From CAIWHR01 sp963788185 (GTDB lineage Bacteria; Pseudomonadota; Gammaproteobacteria; Burkholderiales; Casimicrobiaceae), in assembly GCA_963788185.1 (NCBI GenBank), contig CAWBGE010000011.1:58420-122419 (forward strand): 64,000 nt of DNA, read 5' to 3'. Every line of letters starts with the position of its first letter. The stretch's first letter is position 1. Under the pieces are notes generated by a model. That model ran no database searches. It was given only the letters and a program-made list of their open reading frames with translations, and was not told the DNA's origin. This document shows positions 1 to 9,555 of the stretch, piece by piece. A program made the translations under genes and the position numbers.

Positions 1-1
1 C

Positions 2-1024
2 GCGTTCGCGATCGGTGCCTCCTATGCGGGCAGGTGCGCCGTCACGATCACCTCCGGGCCCGGCTACTCGCTGAAGCAGGAAGGGATCGGGCTCGCGGTG
101 ATGGCCGAGATCCCCCTCGTCGTCGTGAACGTGCAGCGCGGCGGGCCGTCGACCGGCCAGCCGACCAAGATCGAGCAGGGCGACCTCCTCACTGCGATCT
201 ACGGCAGCCACGGCGATGCGCCGAAGGTCGTGATGGCGGTTTCGGGGATCGAGGACTGCTTCTATTCGATGATCACGGCGCGCAAGATCGCCGAGACCTT
301 CAACACCGTCGTCGTCGTGCTGTCGGACGCGAGCCTCTCGACCGCGCAGCAGCCGTTTCCGCGGCCGCAGTTCGACGCGGACTGGCTCGCGCCGCCGCTC
401 GACCAGACGCCGATCCCCGAGGGCGTCAAGCCCTACGATTGGGATCCGCTGACGGGCATCGCGCGGCGCTTCGTGCCCGGCCAGCCGAACGGCATGCACA
501 CGCTGACGGGCCTCGCGCACGACCGCTTCAGCAAGGTCGCCTACGATCCCGAGATCAACGAAGAGGGGTTGCGCAATCGCAGCCTCAAGATCGCCGCGCT
601 GCAGAAGACGCTAAAGACCCCGCCGGTGTTCGGCGGCCCGGAAGGCGATCTGCTGATCGTCGGCTGGGGCAGCATGAAGGGCGCCATCGAGGAATCCGTC
701 GAGCGGCTGCGCGACGAGGGGCTCAAGGTGTCGTCGCTGCACCTGACGTTCATCCAGCCGATGCCGTCGGGCATCCGCGAAATCCTGAAGCGCTTCAAGC
801 ACGTTATGACGATCGAGGCCAACTGGGCCGACCGACTCGAGGACGAGTTGATCGACGAGGACAACCGACGCTACGCGGCGCTGGCGATGATGCTGCGCGC
901 GCGCTTTCTCGTCGATGTCGACTGCTGGACCCAGTCGCGCGGCCAGCCGATCAAGCCGTCCGAAATCTTGCGCGCCGTGCGCGAAAAACTCGCCTCGCCT
1001 GGCGCCGCCGGAGAACCATCATGA
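2..1024 (+). CDS. korA: 2-oxoacid:ferredoxin oxidoreductase subunit alpha (partial, 5' end missing)
   Basis: Alpha subunit of a KorAB-type 2-oxoacid:ferredoxin oxidoreductase, which oxidatively decarboxylates a 2-oxoacid (2-oxoglutarate in the best-known KorA family) to the acyl-CoA and reduces ferredoxin. The reading frame is open from the first bases, so the gene starts outside the window; about 340 residues are visible. The visible part has the family's TSGPG loop, the QRGGPSTGQPT segment and the C-terminal transketolase-like domain. The TGA overlaps the ATG of the beta subunit (ATGA), so the two are translationally coupled. Substrate specificity is inferred from family resemblance only. 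The N-terminal gamma domain, if it is fused as in many Kor enzymes, lies upstream and cannot be seen. Confidence 0.9.
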   Translation, partial: AFAIGASYAGRCAVTITSGPGYSLKQEGIGLAVMAEIPLVVVNVQRGGPSTGQPTKIEQGDLLTAIYGSHGDAPKVVMAVSGIEDCFYSMITARKIAETFNTVVVVLSDASLSTAQQPFPRPQFDADWLAPPLDQTPIPEGVKPYDWDPLTGIARRFVPGQPNGMHTLTGLAHDRFSKVAYDPEINEEGLRNRSLKIAALQKTLKTPPVFGGPEGDLLIVGWGSMKGAIEESVERLRDEGLKVSSLHLTFIQPMPSGIREILKRFKHVMTIEANWADRLEDELIDEDNRRYAALAMMLRARFLVDVDCWTQSRGQPIKPSEILRAVREKLASPGAAGEPS

Positions 1025-2010
1025 ATTCGCCCGTGACCCAGTGCCTGCTCAAGCTGCACGAGACCCACCACAATCTCGAGGACTACCAGGGCGGCGTGCC
1101 TCGCTGGTGTACCGGCTGCGGCGACAACGCGATCCTCGCCGCCGTGCAGCGGCTCTGCCGCGACGAGAATCTCTCGCCCGAGCGCACGGTCTTCGTGTCG
1201 GGGATCGGCTGCTCGTCCCGCTTTCCGCACTACATGAAGACCTACGGCTTTCACGGCATCCACGGTCGCGCGTTTCCGATCGCGGAGGGTGTCAAGATGG
1301 CGCGCCCCGATCTCTCGGTGTTCGTCAACACCGGCGACGGCGACTGCTGCAGCATCGGCGCCGCGCACTGGATCCACGCGATCCGCTACAACATGAACCT
1401 GACGGTCCTCCTGCACGACAACCACGTCTACGGGCTGACCAAGAAGCAGGCATCGCCGACGTCGCCGCGAGGGCTGAAGAGCAACACCACACCGCGCGGC
1501 TCGCAGCTGGAAGCGATGAATCCGCTGACGGTCACGCTCGGCGTGACCAACGTCTCGTTCGTTGCGCAGGCAGTCGACTGGATCCCCGAGCTGCTCTTCG
1601 ACATCATCCAGAAAGCCTACCGCCACCGCGGCTTCTCGTTCGTGCGCATCATCCAGCGCTGCCCCGAGTTCCTGCCGAAGATGTTCGAGCCGTGGCTGAA
1701 CGACCCGGGACGGACGCAGCTGCTCTCGCATCGGGACGGCCTCACGATCTCGCCCGAGATGTCGCGCACCTACAAGAACCAGATCGAGCACGATCCTTCG
1801 AACATCGATCGGGCCCGCGAGATCGCCTCGTCCGAGGATCCGATCCCGGTCGGGATCATTTACCAAAACCCCGCCGTGCCCTGCTATGACGACCTGCACG
1901 CCGTGGGCACGCTGCGCACGTCCGACCAGGTTCGCGCCGGGCTCGAGAGCGAGTTCGACAAGGTCACGGTGTGGCCCGAGGACGATGCGCCGGCCCGCCG
2001 GGTGGCGTGA
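1021..2010 (+). CDS. korB: 2-oxoacid:ferredoxin oxidoreductase subunit beta
   Basis: Thiamine-diphosphate subunit (329 aa) partnering the preceding alpha subunit. C30 and C33 (CTGC) and C64 (GIGCSS) are in the positions of the family's iron-sulfur cysteines, and GDGD at 105-108 begins the ThDP/Mg motif, followed by HDNHVYGLTKKQ. The length fits the family (about 290-340 aa). The ATG overlaps the alpha stop codon. The reading frame stays open far upstream of this ATG, but the upstream part is only a shadow of korA. A second, more divergent beta subunit lies 6.3 kb downstream, so this cluster has two complete enzymes. 2-oxoglutarate or pyruvate as substrate cannot be told apart by eye. Confidence 0.9.
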   Translation: MNSPVTQCLLKLHETHHNLEDYQGGVPRWCTGCGDNAILAAVQRLCRDENLSPERTVFVSGIGCSSRFPHYMKTYGFHGIHGRAFPIAEGVKMARPDLSVFVNTGDGDCCSIGAAHWIHAIRYNMNLTVLLHDNHVYGLTKKQASPTSPRGLKSNTTPRGSQLEAMNPLTVTLGVTNVSFVAQAVDWIPELLFDIIQKAYRHRGFSFVRIIQRCPEFLPKMFEPWLNDPGRTQLLSHRDGLTISPEMSRTYKNQIEHDPSNIDRAREIASSEDPIPVGIIYQNPAVPCYDDLHAVGTLRTSDQVRAGLESEFDKVTVWPEDDAPARRVA

Positions 2011-2055
2011 CGCCCGCTCGATTCGAAACCCATTACTAGAGCACCAATAGCCGCT

Positions 2056-4299
2056 ATGGACATGGCCGCCACGCATCACGAACAACGACTTTTTTTCTCG
2101 ACGGGAAGGCGGCTTGGCGAAGGCGTCGACACGATCGACGGCCTCGCGCTGCGCCCCGCCCTGCTCGCGGGCTACCGCGATCTCACGCGCCTGCGCTACG
2201 ATTTTCCGTTGGTGCTGGTCGACCGCGGACCCGGGGCGGGCACGCTGCGTTCGCTGTCGTCGGTGGTCGACGAGGCCCTGCAGGACATCGCACCGCGGGG
2301 CATCGACGGCGAGCGCCTGCGCAAGCACGTGCTGCGGCTCGAACACGAGGTCCGCGTGCTCGTCGCCGGCGGTGCGCGGGGCGCGCTGTCCGAGTTGTGG
2401 GCCGAGGCCGCCCCGCGGCTCGCCGCGCCCGGCGATCCTTCCGCGGAGACGGTGCTCACCCATATTGCGGACAAGCTGCAGCTCGACGGCGAAGTTGTCG
2501 ATTGCGATCGGGCGATGCCCGCCCGCGTCATCACCCATGCCTGGCAGGCTGCCCAGCAGCAGAAAGGCAAAGCCTTTCGCACCTCCGTCGAGCGCCTGGT
2601 GGTCAGGCTGACGGACATCCTGCGGGCAGCGTTCATTCACTCCAAGGCGGGTCAGAAATCCGACGCGCTGCGCGCGGCGCTGGGTGGCAATCACCGCGAT
2701 GCCTTCGATTTCGGCGTGATGTCGCGGCTCGTCGCCCGAAACGCGCCCAAGGACGAATTGCCGCGCTCCCGGCGGCGGCGCATCGAGGATGCGCTCGCCG
2801 CCCTGAAGGCGCAGCCGTTCTACCCGGATCCGCGCCTTGCAGGCCGGCCCGATGCCCCAGAGTGCTACGAGTTCCGCTTCGACAGCTGCGCGGCTGCCGC
2901 CGCGGCCTACCGCGAACGCCTGCCCAAGCTGGCCGAGATCGTCAAGGCGATCGCGATTGCCGAGCTCGAGGCCGACGGCGCATACGACGAGGCCCAGCAC
3001 GACCCGTTCTTCGCGCATTACGACGTCGGTGCGCTGTCGGCCGACGACATCGCGCAGTTCCCCGATTACCTGGTGTGCATCCCGCCCGAACGGACCGATG
3101 CGCCGGAAAACGCCGGATTGATGGACCTCCTTTCCGCCGGCCTGCCGGTCAAGGTTCTCACCGAGGCGGCGGACCTGCTCGAGGAGGCGGCGGTGGGCAC
3201 GGGCCACTTCGCCTTTGGCGTGCGCAGCGTGCGCCTCGCGAATACGGCAACGGGCCTGGGTGGGGTCTTCGTGGTTCAGACTGCGGGTTCGAACCTGTAT
3301 GCGCTGCGCGAGCGGCTCGCGAAGGCCTTCGCCCATCGCGGCGCGGGTCTCTTCAGCGTCTATGCGGGTGCCGGCGCGGTGGGCGAATTGTCGCCCTACC
3401 TCACTGCCGCTGCGGCCATGGAGTCGCGCGCCTTTCCGGCGTTCACCTACGATCCCGTTGCCGGCCACAACCAGGCGGCGCGCTTCTCGCTGGAGGACAA
3501 TCCGCAGCCGGAAGCCGACTGGCCGGTCGCGCCGTTCGAGTATGCCGACGAAAACCTGCAGCGCGTGATCGAGGAGACGCCATTCACCGTCGCCGACTTC
3601 GTGCTCGGCGACACGCGTTATGCGGGGCACTTCGCCCGCGTGCCGCGCGAGCGCTGGACCACGGCGATGATTCCGGCCGACGAATGGCTCGCGCGTGACC
3701 CGAAGAGCGTCGGCGACGCGATTCCGTACGTGCTCGCCGTCGACGCCAACGACGTGCTGCAGCGGGTGATCGTCGACGCGCGCCTGATGCAGACGGTCGC
3801 CCGGACCCGGACCTTCTGGCACCGGTTGCAGGAGCAGGGCGGCATCCACAACTCGCACGCGGAGATCCTGCTCGCGCGCGAGCAGGCAAAGTGGGAGCAG
3901 GAGAAGGCGAAAGAACTCGACGCGCTCCGGGCATCGGGCGCACCGGCAGCACCGGGCGATGGGGGCACGACCCCGGCGGGTGCGGTGGCGGCAGCGTCAC
4001 CGGCCGCTGCGGGGGCCGCCGAGGCCGCTCCGGCCGCCCCCGAGCGCAATCCGGACGAAGCCTGGATCGAGACGTCGCGGTGCCCCAGTTGCAACGAATG
4101 CCAGGCCATCAACGACAAGGTGTTCGTCTACAACGAGAACAAGCAGGCGTACATCACCGACGTCAAGCTTGGCACCTACCGCCAGCTGGTCGAGGCAGCC
4201 GAGAGCTGCCAGGTGTCGATCATCCATCCGGGCAAGCCGTGGAATCCGAACGAGCCCGGTCTGGAAGAACTCGTCGCGCGCGCCGAGCCCTTCCAATAA
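2056..4299 (+). CDS. Large protein with C-terminal 4Fe-4S ferredoxin segment, electron-transfer partner of the Kor cluster
   Basis: A 747-aa protein. Only its end is recognisable: C676, C679, C682 (CPSCNEC) and C718 followed shortly by HPGKP form a single-cluster 4Fe-4S ferredoxin-like module. It is preceded by a low-complexity Ala/Pro/Gly linker (about 632-665) and a charged helix rich in Glu/Lys/Gln. I do not recognise the first 600 residues. They contain hydrophobic alpha/beta stretches, but no Walker or FAD motif and no further cysteine cluster. The gene sits between an OFOR and a GltD-like flavoprotein in the same direction, so a role as electron carrier or scaffold between them is likely. 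That role is inferred from context. Confidence 0.75.
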   Translation: MDMAATHHEQRLFFSTGRRLGEGVDTIDGLALRPALLAGYRDLTRLRYDFPLVLVDRGPGAGTLRSLSSVVDEALQDIAPRGIDGERLRKHVLRLEHEVRVLVAGGARGALSELWAEAAPRLAAPGDPSAETVLTHIADKLQLDGEVVDCDRAMPARVITHAWQAAQQQKGKAFRTSVERLVVRLTDILRAAFIHSKAGQKSDALRAALGGNHRDAFDFGVMSRLVARNAPKDELPRSRRRRIEDALAALKAQPFYPDPRLAGRPDAPECYEFRFDSCAAAAAAYRERLPKLAEIVKAIAIAELEADGAYDEAQHDPFFAHYDVGALSADDIAQFPDYLVCIPPERTDAPENAGLMDLLSAGLPVKVLTEAADLLEEAAVGTGHFAFGVRSVRLANTATGLGGVFVVQTAGSNLYALRERLAKAFAHRGAGLFSVYAGAGAVGELSPYLTAAAAMESRAFPAFTYDPVAGHNQAARFSLEDNPQPEADWPVAPFEYADENLQRVIEETPFTVADFVLGDTRYAGHFARVPRERWTTAMIPADEWLARDPKSVGDAIPYVLAVDANDVLQRVIVDARLMQTVARTRTFWHRLQEQGGIHNSHAEILLAREQAKWEQEKAKELDALRASGAPAAPGDGGTTPAGAVAAASPAAAGAAEAAPAAPERNPDEAWIETSRCPSCNECQAINDKVFVYNENKQAYITDVKLGTYRQLVEAAESCQVSIIHPGKPWNPNEPGLEELVARAEPFQ

Positions 4300-4562
4300 G
4301 CGGGCCGCTTCAGAACACCCCCGCGCGGCCTGCTGGCATTCCGGCAGACGGGCTGCCGCGGTGCGCCGGACGTCCCGTCGACCGGCGCAGGTAGCCGCAA
4401 TCGGCGCGCGGTTTTTGCGCCGTCGCGAATGGCTTTCCTCCCGGTTCCGGCTGGCGTAGCATCGGCCATGCACTGCGGGCCGGGCGCCGTTCCAGCACGC
4501 ATCGCGAGCATGCGCCCGCCGAACAGCAACGTGGATTGCAAGCGCCACTGGAGACGATTGTC

Positions 4563-6434
4563 TTGAAGCCAACGAACATCGCGCAACCCGAGTATTTCCA
4601 CAAGGTCGTCGATTGCCAGTGGGCGTGCCCGGCGCACACGCCGGTTCCGGAATACATCCGGCTGATCGCCGCCGGCCGTTACGGCGACGCGTATCTCGTC
4701 AACTGGAAATCGAACGTCTTCCCGGGCATTCTCGGTCGCACCTGCGACCGTCCCTGCGAGCCCGCGTGCCGCCGCGTGCGCGTCGAGGAGGGCGGTGACA
4801 AGAAGGCCAAGCCCGAGCCCGTCGCGATTTGCCGGTTGAAGCGGGTCGCCGCCGACTACAAGGAGGACATACGCGACCGCCTGCCGCCACCGCCTGCCAA
4901 GCGCAACGGCAAGCGCGTGGCGCTGATAGGCGCCGGTCCCGCGTCGCTGACCGTCGCGCGGGATCTTGCGCCGCTGGGGTATCAATGCGTGGTGTTCGAC
5001 CGGGATGCGAAGGCGGGCGGCATGATGCGCTCGCAGATCCCGAAGTTCCGCCTGCCCGACACGGTGATCGACGAGGAAGTCGGCTACGTTTTCGACCGCG
5101 GCGTCGAGTTCCGGCCCGATACGCCGATCGACAGCATGGCCGCGCTGCTGGCGGGCACCGGCGACGATGCTTACGATGCGGTGTTCGTCGGCACCGGCGC
5201 ACCGCGCGGTCGCGATGTCGACGTACCCGGGCGCCTCGAGGCCGCAGCGCACATCCACATCGGCATCGACTGGCTCGCCAATGTCTCGTTCGGCCACGTG
5301 ACCTCCATCGGCCGGCGCGTCGTCGTGCTGGGCGGCGGAAACACGGCGATGGACTGCTGCCGGTCGGCGCGGCGGATGGGCGGCAAGGAAGTCAGCGTCG
5401 TCGTCCGGTCGGGGTTCGACGAGATGAAGGCGTCTCCCTGGGAAAAGGAAGACGCGATGCACGAGGGAATTCCGATCCACAATTACCTGGTGCCCAAGGC
5501 GATCACCCACGAAGCGGGCAAGCTAACCGGTGTGACCTTCGAGAAGGTAGCGCCGAAGTACGACGAGAAGGGGCGGCGGCAGCTCATACCCACCGGCGAG
5601 CCGGAGGTTCGATTTCCGTGCGACGACGTGCTGGTCGCGATCGGGCAGGAGAACGCCTTCCCCTGGATCGAGCGCGATCTGGGTGTCGACTTCGACCGCT
5701 GGGGCATGCCCGTCGTCGACAAAGTCACGATGGCATCGACGCGAGCCGGCGTGTTCTTCGGCGGTGACGCCGCGTTCGGGCCCAAGAACATCATCTGGGC
5801 GGTGGCGCACGGCCACGACGCCGCGATCTCGATCGACCTGTACCTGCGCGGCCAGGATCTCGCGAAGCGGCCACCTGCGATGGTCAACCTCATCTCGCAG
5901 AAGATGGGCATCCACGAGTGGAGCTACGACAACGCCGTCAACCCCGAGAAGCGCCATCGCGTGCCGCTCAAGGACACGGTGATCGCGCTGAAGGACATCC
6001 GGGTCGAAGTCGAGCTGGGTTTCGACGCCAAGATCGCCTACGCCGAGACGCAGCGGTGCCTCAATTGCGACGTGCAGACGGTATTCACCGAGAAGCTGTG
6101 CATCGAATGCGACGCCTGCGTCGACATCTGTCCGATGGACTGCATCACGTTCACGCAGAACGGCGATGAGCCGGAACTCCGGTCGCGGTTGCGCGCGCCG
6201 GCGCACAACCTCGCGCAGGATCTCTACGTCTCGGCGCCGCTCACCACCGGCCGCATCGTGGTCAAGGATGAGGATGTGTGTCTGCATTGCGGTTTGTGCG
6301 CCGAGCGCTGTCCGACCGGCGCGTGGGACATGAGGAAGTCGTTGCTCGAGCTCCTGCACGCCGGGGAGCAACCCCGGGTTCGCCCGCCTTCCCAAAACGC
6401 TCGCGCGGCGGCTGCCGTCGTCGCGGCGGAGTAG
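4563..6434 (+). CDS. korC: GltD-like FAD/NAD(P)-dependent oxidoreductase with C-terminal 2x4Fe-4S domain
   Basis: About 623 aa. The N-terminal cysteine-rich helical domain (CQWACPAHTP, then CDRPCEPAC) is that of glutamate-synthase small-subunit-like flavoproteins. It is followed by an FAD Rossmann motif (GAGPAS) and an NAD(P)H Rossmann motif (GGGNTAMD). The C-terminus has two 4Fe-4S motifs (CIECDACVDICP and CLHCGLCAERCP). Azoarcus evansii 2-oxoglutarate:NADP oxidoreductase has such an FAD subunit, called KorC; the name here is by analogy. Predicted role: electron exchange between ferredoxin and NAD(P)H for the flanking oxidoreductases. The start is taken as TTG 4563 because GGAGA lies 8 nt upstream; an in-frame TTG at 4536 is the alternative. 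About 260 bp upstream hold no gene. Confidence 0.85.
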   Translation: MKPTNIAQPEYFHKVVDCQWACPAHTPVPEYIRLIAAGRYGDAYLVNWKSNVFPGILGRTCDRPCEPACRRVRVEEGGDKKAKPEPVAICRLKRVAADYKEDIRDRLPPPPAKRNGKRVALIGAGPASLTVARDLAPLGYQCVVFDRDAKAGGMMRSQIPKFRLPDTVIDEEVGYVFDRGVEFRPDTPIDSMAALLAGTGDDAYDAVFVGTGAPRGRDVDVPGRLEAAAHIHIGIDWLANVSFGHVTSIGRRVVVLGGGNTAMDCCRSARRMGGKEVSVVVRSGFDEMKASPWEKEDAMHEGIPIHNYLVPKAITHEAGKLTGVTFEKVAPKYDEKGRRQLIPTGEPEVRFPCDDVLVAIGQENAFPWIERDLGVDFDRWGMPVVDKVTMASTRAGVFFGGDAAFGPKNIIWAVAHGHDAAISIDLYLRGQDLAKRPPAMVNLISQKMGIHEWSYDNAVNPEKRHRVPLKDTVIALKDIRVEVELGFDAKIAYAETQRCLNCDVQTVFTEKLCIECDACVDICPMDCITFTQNGDEPELRSRLRAPAHNLAQDLYVSAPLTTGRIVVKDEDVCLHCGLCAERCPTGAWDMRKSLLELLHAGEQPRVRPPSQNARAAAAVVAAE

Positions 6435-6438
6435 CACC

Positions 6439-8313
6439 ATGCCCACGATCAACCGCGTCAACGATTTCGTCGTCAAGTTCGCCAACGTCAACGGTTCGGG
6501 ATCGGCGTCGGCGAACGGGCTTTTCGCCAAGACGATACTGCGCATGGGCGTGCCGGTGGCGGCGCGCAACATCTTTCCGTCGAACATCCAGGGGATGCCC
6601 ACCTGGTTCGAGGTTCGCGTCACCGAAGAAGGCTGGCGCGGCCGTCGCGGCGGCGTCGAGTTGATGGTCGCGATGAATCCCGAAACGTGGACCGCCGACG
6701 TTTCCGAAGTCGAGCCCGGCGGCTACGTCTTCTACGATTCGACCAAGGGGCTCCCGCGCACGCAGATGCGCGACGACATCACCCTGCTCGGCGTGCCGTT
6801 GACGCAGATGTGCCAGGAGGCGTTTTCCGACATCCGCCAGCGGCAGTTGTTCAAGAATGTCATGTACGTCGGCGCGCTTGCGTCGCTGCTTGGCATCGAG
6901 CCCGCGGTGGCGGACGGCCTGATGGCGGTCCAGTTCCGGGGCGAGAAGAAGGCGCCGCTGCTCGACGCCAACCGCCGCGCTTTCCGGAAGGGTTACGACT
7001 ACGCCAACGAGCACCTGCCCGCGATCGGCCTCTCGGTGCGGCGCAGCGACAAGGTCGGCGAACGCATTTTCATCGACGGCAACGCTGCGGCGGGCCTCGG
7101 CGCCGTCTACGGGGGCGCGACTGTCTGTGCGTGGTATCCGATCACGCCGTCGACGTCGTTGCCGGAGGCTTTCGCGCGCGCCTGCAAGCGCTTTCGCACC
7201 GATCCCGCGACCGGCAAGGGCAAGTACGCGTTCGTCCAGGCCGAAGACGAGCTTGCGTCGATCGGCATGGTCGTGGGAGCGGGCTGGAACGGCGCGCGCA
7301 CCTTCACCGCGACCTCCGGTCCGGGCGTTTCGCTGATGCAGGAATTTCTGGGCCTCGCCTATTTCGCCGAGATACCGGTCGTGCTCTTCGATGTCCAGCG
7401 CGGCAGTCCGTCGACCGGCATGCCGACCAAGACGCAGCAGTGCGACCTCACGCTGGCGGCCTATGCGTCGCACGGCGACACCAAGCACGTGCTGCTGTTT
7501 CCGCAGGACCCGACCGAGTGCTTCTCGATGGGCGCGCAGGCCTTCGATCTCGCCGACCGACTGCAGACGCCGATCTTCGTCATGCTCGACCTCGACATCG
7601 GCATGCAGGAGTGGCTGACCGGTCCCTTCCAGTGGGATGACAGCAAGCGGATGGACCGCGGCAAGGTGATGTCCCACTACGACCTCGAGGCGGGGAAGGA
7701 ATTCGGCCGTTACCTCGACGTCGACGGCGACGGCATTCCCTTCCGCACCTGGCCGGGCACGCATCCGAAGCGCGGCGCGTTCTTCACCCGCGGGACTTCG
7801 AAGGATCGCTACGCACGCTACACCGAGGACGGCCCGACCTACGTCGACAACATGCAGCGGCTGCTGCGCAAGTTCGAGACCGCCAAGTCCTACGTGCCCG
7901 GACCGGTGATCGAGCCCGCGGCGCAGCCGACGCGCGCCGGCGTCATCTGGTACGGATCCACCGGCGCCCCGATGGACGAGTCGCTTGCTCAGCTCGAACA
8001 GCAGGGCGTCCACCTCGACCGCATGCGCATCCGGGCCTTCCCCTTTGCCGACGAGGTCACGGATTTCATCCAGGCGCACGATCAGGTGTTCGTCGCCGAG
8101 CAGAATCGCGATGGCCAGCTGCGCATGCTGCTGATCAACGAGTGCGCGATCAATCCCGAGAAGCTGATCCCGATCCTGCACTACGACGGCAATCCGCTGA
8201 CGGCGCGCATGCTGACCCGCGACATCGCCGAGAAGGCTGCGCTGCTGAACGTGACGCCGCTGCGACAGCGCACGGGTGCCGACGGCATGCCGCAGCGCGG
8301 CGCCGCGGACTGA
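6439..8313 (+). CDS. 2-oxoacid:acceptor oxidoreductase, fused gamma-alpha subunit
   Basis: A 624-aa fusion. Residues 1-190 are the gamma domain (GSASANGLFAKTILRMG). From about 215 the alpha domain follows (WYPITPSTS, QAEDELASIGM, TATSGPG, the QRGSPSTGMPT loop), with a C-terminal domain that positions CoA. This gamma-alpha architecture is common in Kor and related enzymes. It begins 4 bp after the flavoprotein and is followed by its own beta subunit, making a second OFOR in the same cluster. It has the same loops as the partial alpha subunit at the window start but is clearly a different paralogue. Substrate unknown. Confidence 0.92.
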   Translation: MPTINRVNDFVVKFANVNGSGSASANGLFAKTILRMGVPVAARNIFPSNIQGMPTWFEVRVTEEGWRGRRGGVELMVAMNPETWTADVSEVEPGGYVFYDSTKGLPRTQMRDDITLLGVPLTQMCQEAFSDIRQRQLFKNVMYVGALASLLGIEPAVADGLMAVQFRGEKKAPLLDANRRAFRKGYDYANEHLPAIGLSVRRSDKVGERIFIDGNAAAGLGAVYGGATVCAWYPITPSTSLPEAFARACKRFRTDPATGKGKYAFVQAEDELASIGMVVGAGWNGARTFTATSGPGVSLMQEFLGLAYFAEIPVVLFDVQRGSPSTGMPTKTQQCDLTLAAYASHGDTKHVLLFPQDPTECFSMGAQAFDLADRLQTPIFVMLDLDIGMQEWLTGPFQWDDSKRMDRGKVMSHYDLEAGKEFGRYLDVDGDGIPFRTWPGTHPKRGAFFTRGTSKDRYARYTEDGPTYVDNMQRLLRKFETAKSYVPGPVIEPAAQPTRAGVIWYGSTGAPMDESLAQLEQQGVHLDRMRIRAFPFADEVTDFIQAHDQVFVAEQNRDGQLRMLLINECAINPEKLIPILHYDGNPLTARMLTRDIAEKAALLNVTPLRQRTGADGMPQRGAAD

Positions 8314-8374
8314 GCGGCGCGGTGCGCGATCTGTCCGTCTCTGATCCCCGATCCCTGTTCCCGGATACCTGGAA

Positions 8375-9431
8375 ATGACCTATCTCGCCAAGCCCAAGCT
8401 GCACCACCCGGATCTGCCCAAGAACGCGCTCGGCTTCACGCGCCGCGACTACGAGGGACCCGTCTCCACGCTGTGTGCGGGTTGCGGGCACGACTCGATC
8501 TCGGCCGCGATCATCCAGGCGTTCTGGCAACTGGCGATCGAGCCGCACAAGGTCGCCAAGCTGTCCGGCATCGGCTGCTCGTCCAAGACGCCGACGTATT
8601 TTCTCGGACAATCGCACGGCTTCAACAGCGTGCACGGCAGGATGCCGTCGGTGCTGACCGGCGCCAATCTCGCCAACCGCGACCTCATCTACCTCGGGGT
8701 TTCCGGCGACGGCGACTCGGCGTCGATCGGCCTGGGTCAGTTTGCGCACGTCATGCGCCGCGGCGTCAACATGGTGTACATCGTCGAGAACAACGGCGTC
8801 TACGGTCTGACCAAGGGGCAGTTTTCGGCGACGGCAGACAAGGGTTCGAAGGCCAAGACCGGTCCGGTGAACAACGACGAGCCGATCGATCTCGTGCAGC
8901 TGGCGCTGCAACTGGGCGCAACCTTCGTCGCGCGGAGCTTCTCCGGCGACAAGGAGCAGCTCGTGCCGCTGATCGAGGCAGCCGTGCGGCACAAGGGCGC
9001 GGCGTTCATCGACGTGGTCAGCCCCTGCGTGACCTTCAACAACCACAGCGGCTCGACCAAGAGCTACGACTACGTGCGTGCACACAACGAGGCCGTCAAC
9101 ATGCTGGACGTGATCCTGCGCCGCGATCCGATCGCTGCCGAGTATCCGCCGGGCAGCGTGCAGGAGGTGATGCTGCACGACGGCGGACTGATCCGGCTGC
9201 GCAAGCTGCATGCCGATTACGACGCTACCGACAAGCTGGGGGCGATCAACTACCTGCATCAGCGCCATGCGGCGGGCGAGGTCGTGACGGGGCTGCTGTA
9301 CACCCGGCCGGACGCGTCGGATCTCCACGACTCGCAGAACACCGTCGACCGTCCGCTCAATTCGCTTTCCGATGCGGACCTCGATCCCGGGGTGCAAGGC
9401 GCTCGCCGAATACAACGCCGCGCTGCGCTGA
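8375..9431 (+). CDS. 2-oxoacid:acceptor oxidoreductase beta subunit, frameshifted near the 3' end
   Basis: Partner of the preceding gamma-alpha fusion. C34/C37 (CAGC), GIGCSS at 65-70 and GDGD at 111-114 mark the iron-sulfur and ThDP sites; ENNGVYGLTKGQ follows. Up to about residue 338 the protein is normal. After a run of four G (9389-9392) the zero frame reads an unrelated arginine-rich tail to 9559. Dropping one base gives ALAEYNAALR and a stop at 9429-9431, the ending expected for this family. I therefore annotate the gene to 9431 with a +1 indel. The active-site region is untouched, so the enzyme may work even if the shift is real. A sequencing or assembly error in the G run is equally possible. 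Confidence 0.85.
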
Positions 9432-9555
9432 CGCCGCGTTCGGTGTCGCCCGGCGCGCCGCGCCCGCGGCGAGCGATCAGGAGCCCGGGCGGGTCGAGCG
9501 ACGGGATCGAACGCCACGTCGATCCCCGCAAGGTGGCGGATGCTATGCTGTTGGC

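Noticed and set aside
871..3858. Long antisense open frames (for example 871-3858 minus, 34-2010 plus before korB, and the frames opposite purL and aspA)
   Set aside because: They mirror the real genes in a GC-rich sequence. Their predicted proteins are arginine/alanine-rich without motifs, while the opposite strand encodes clear families.
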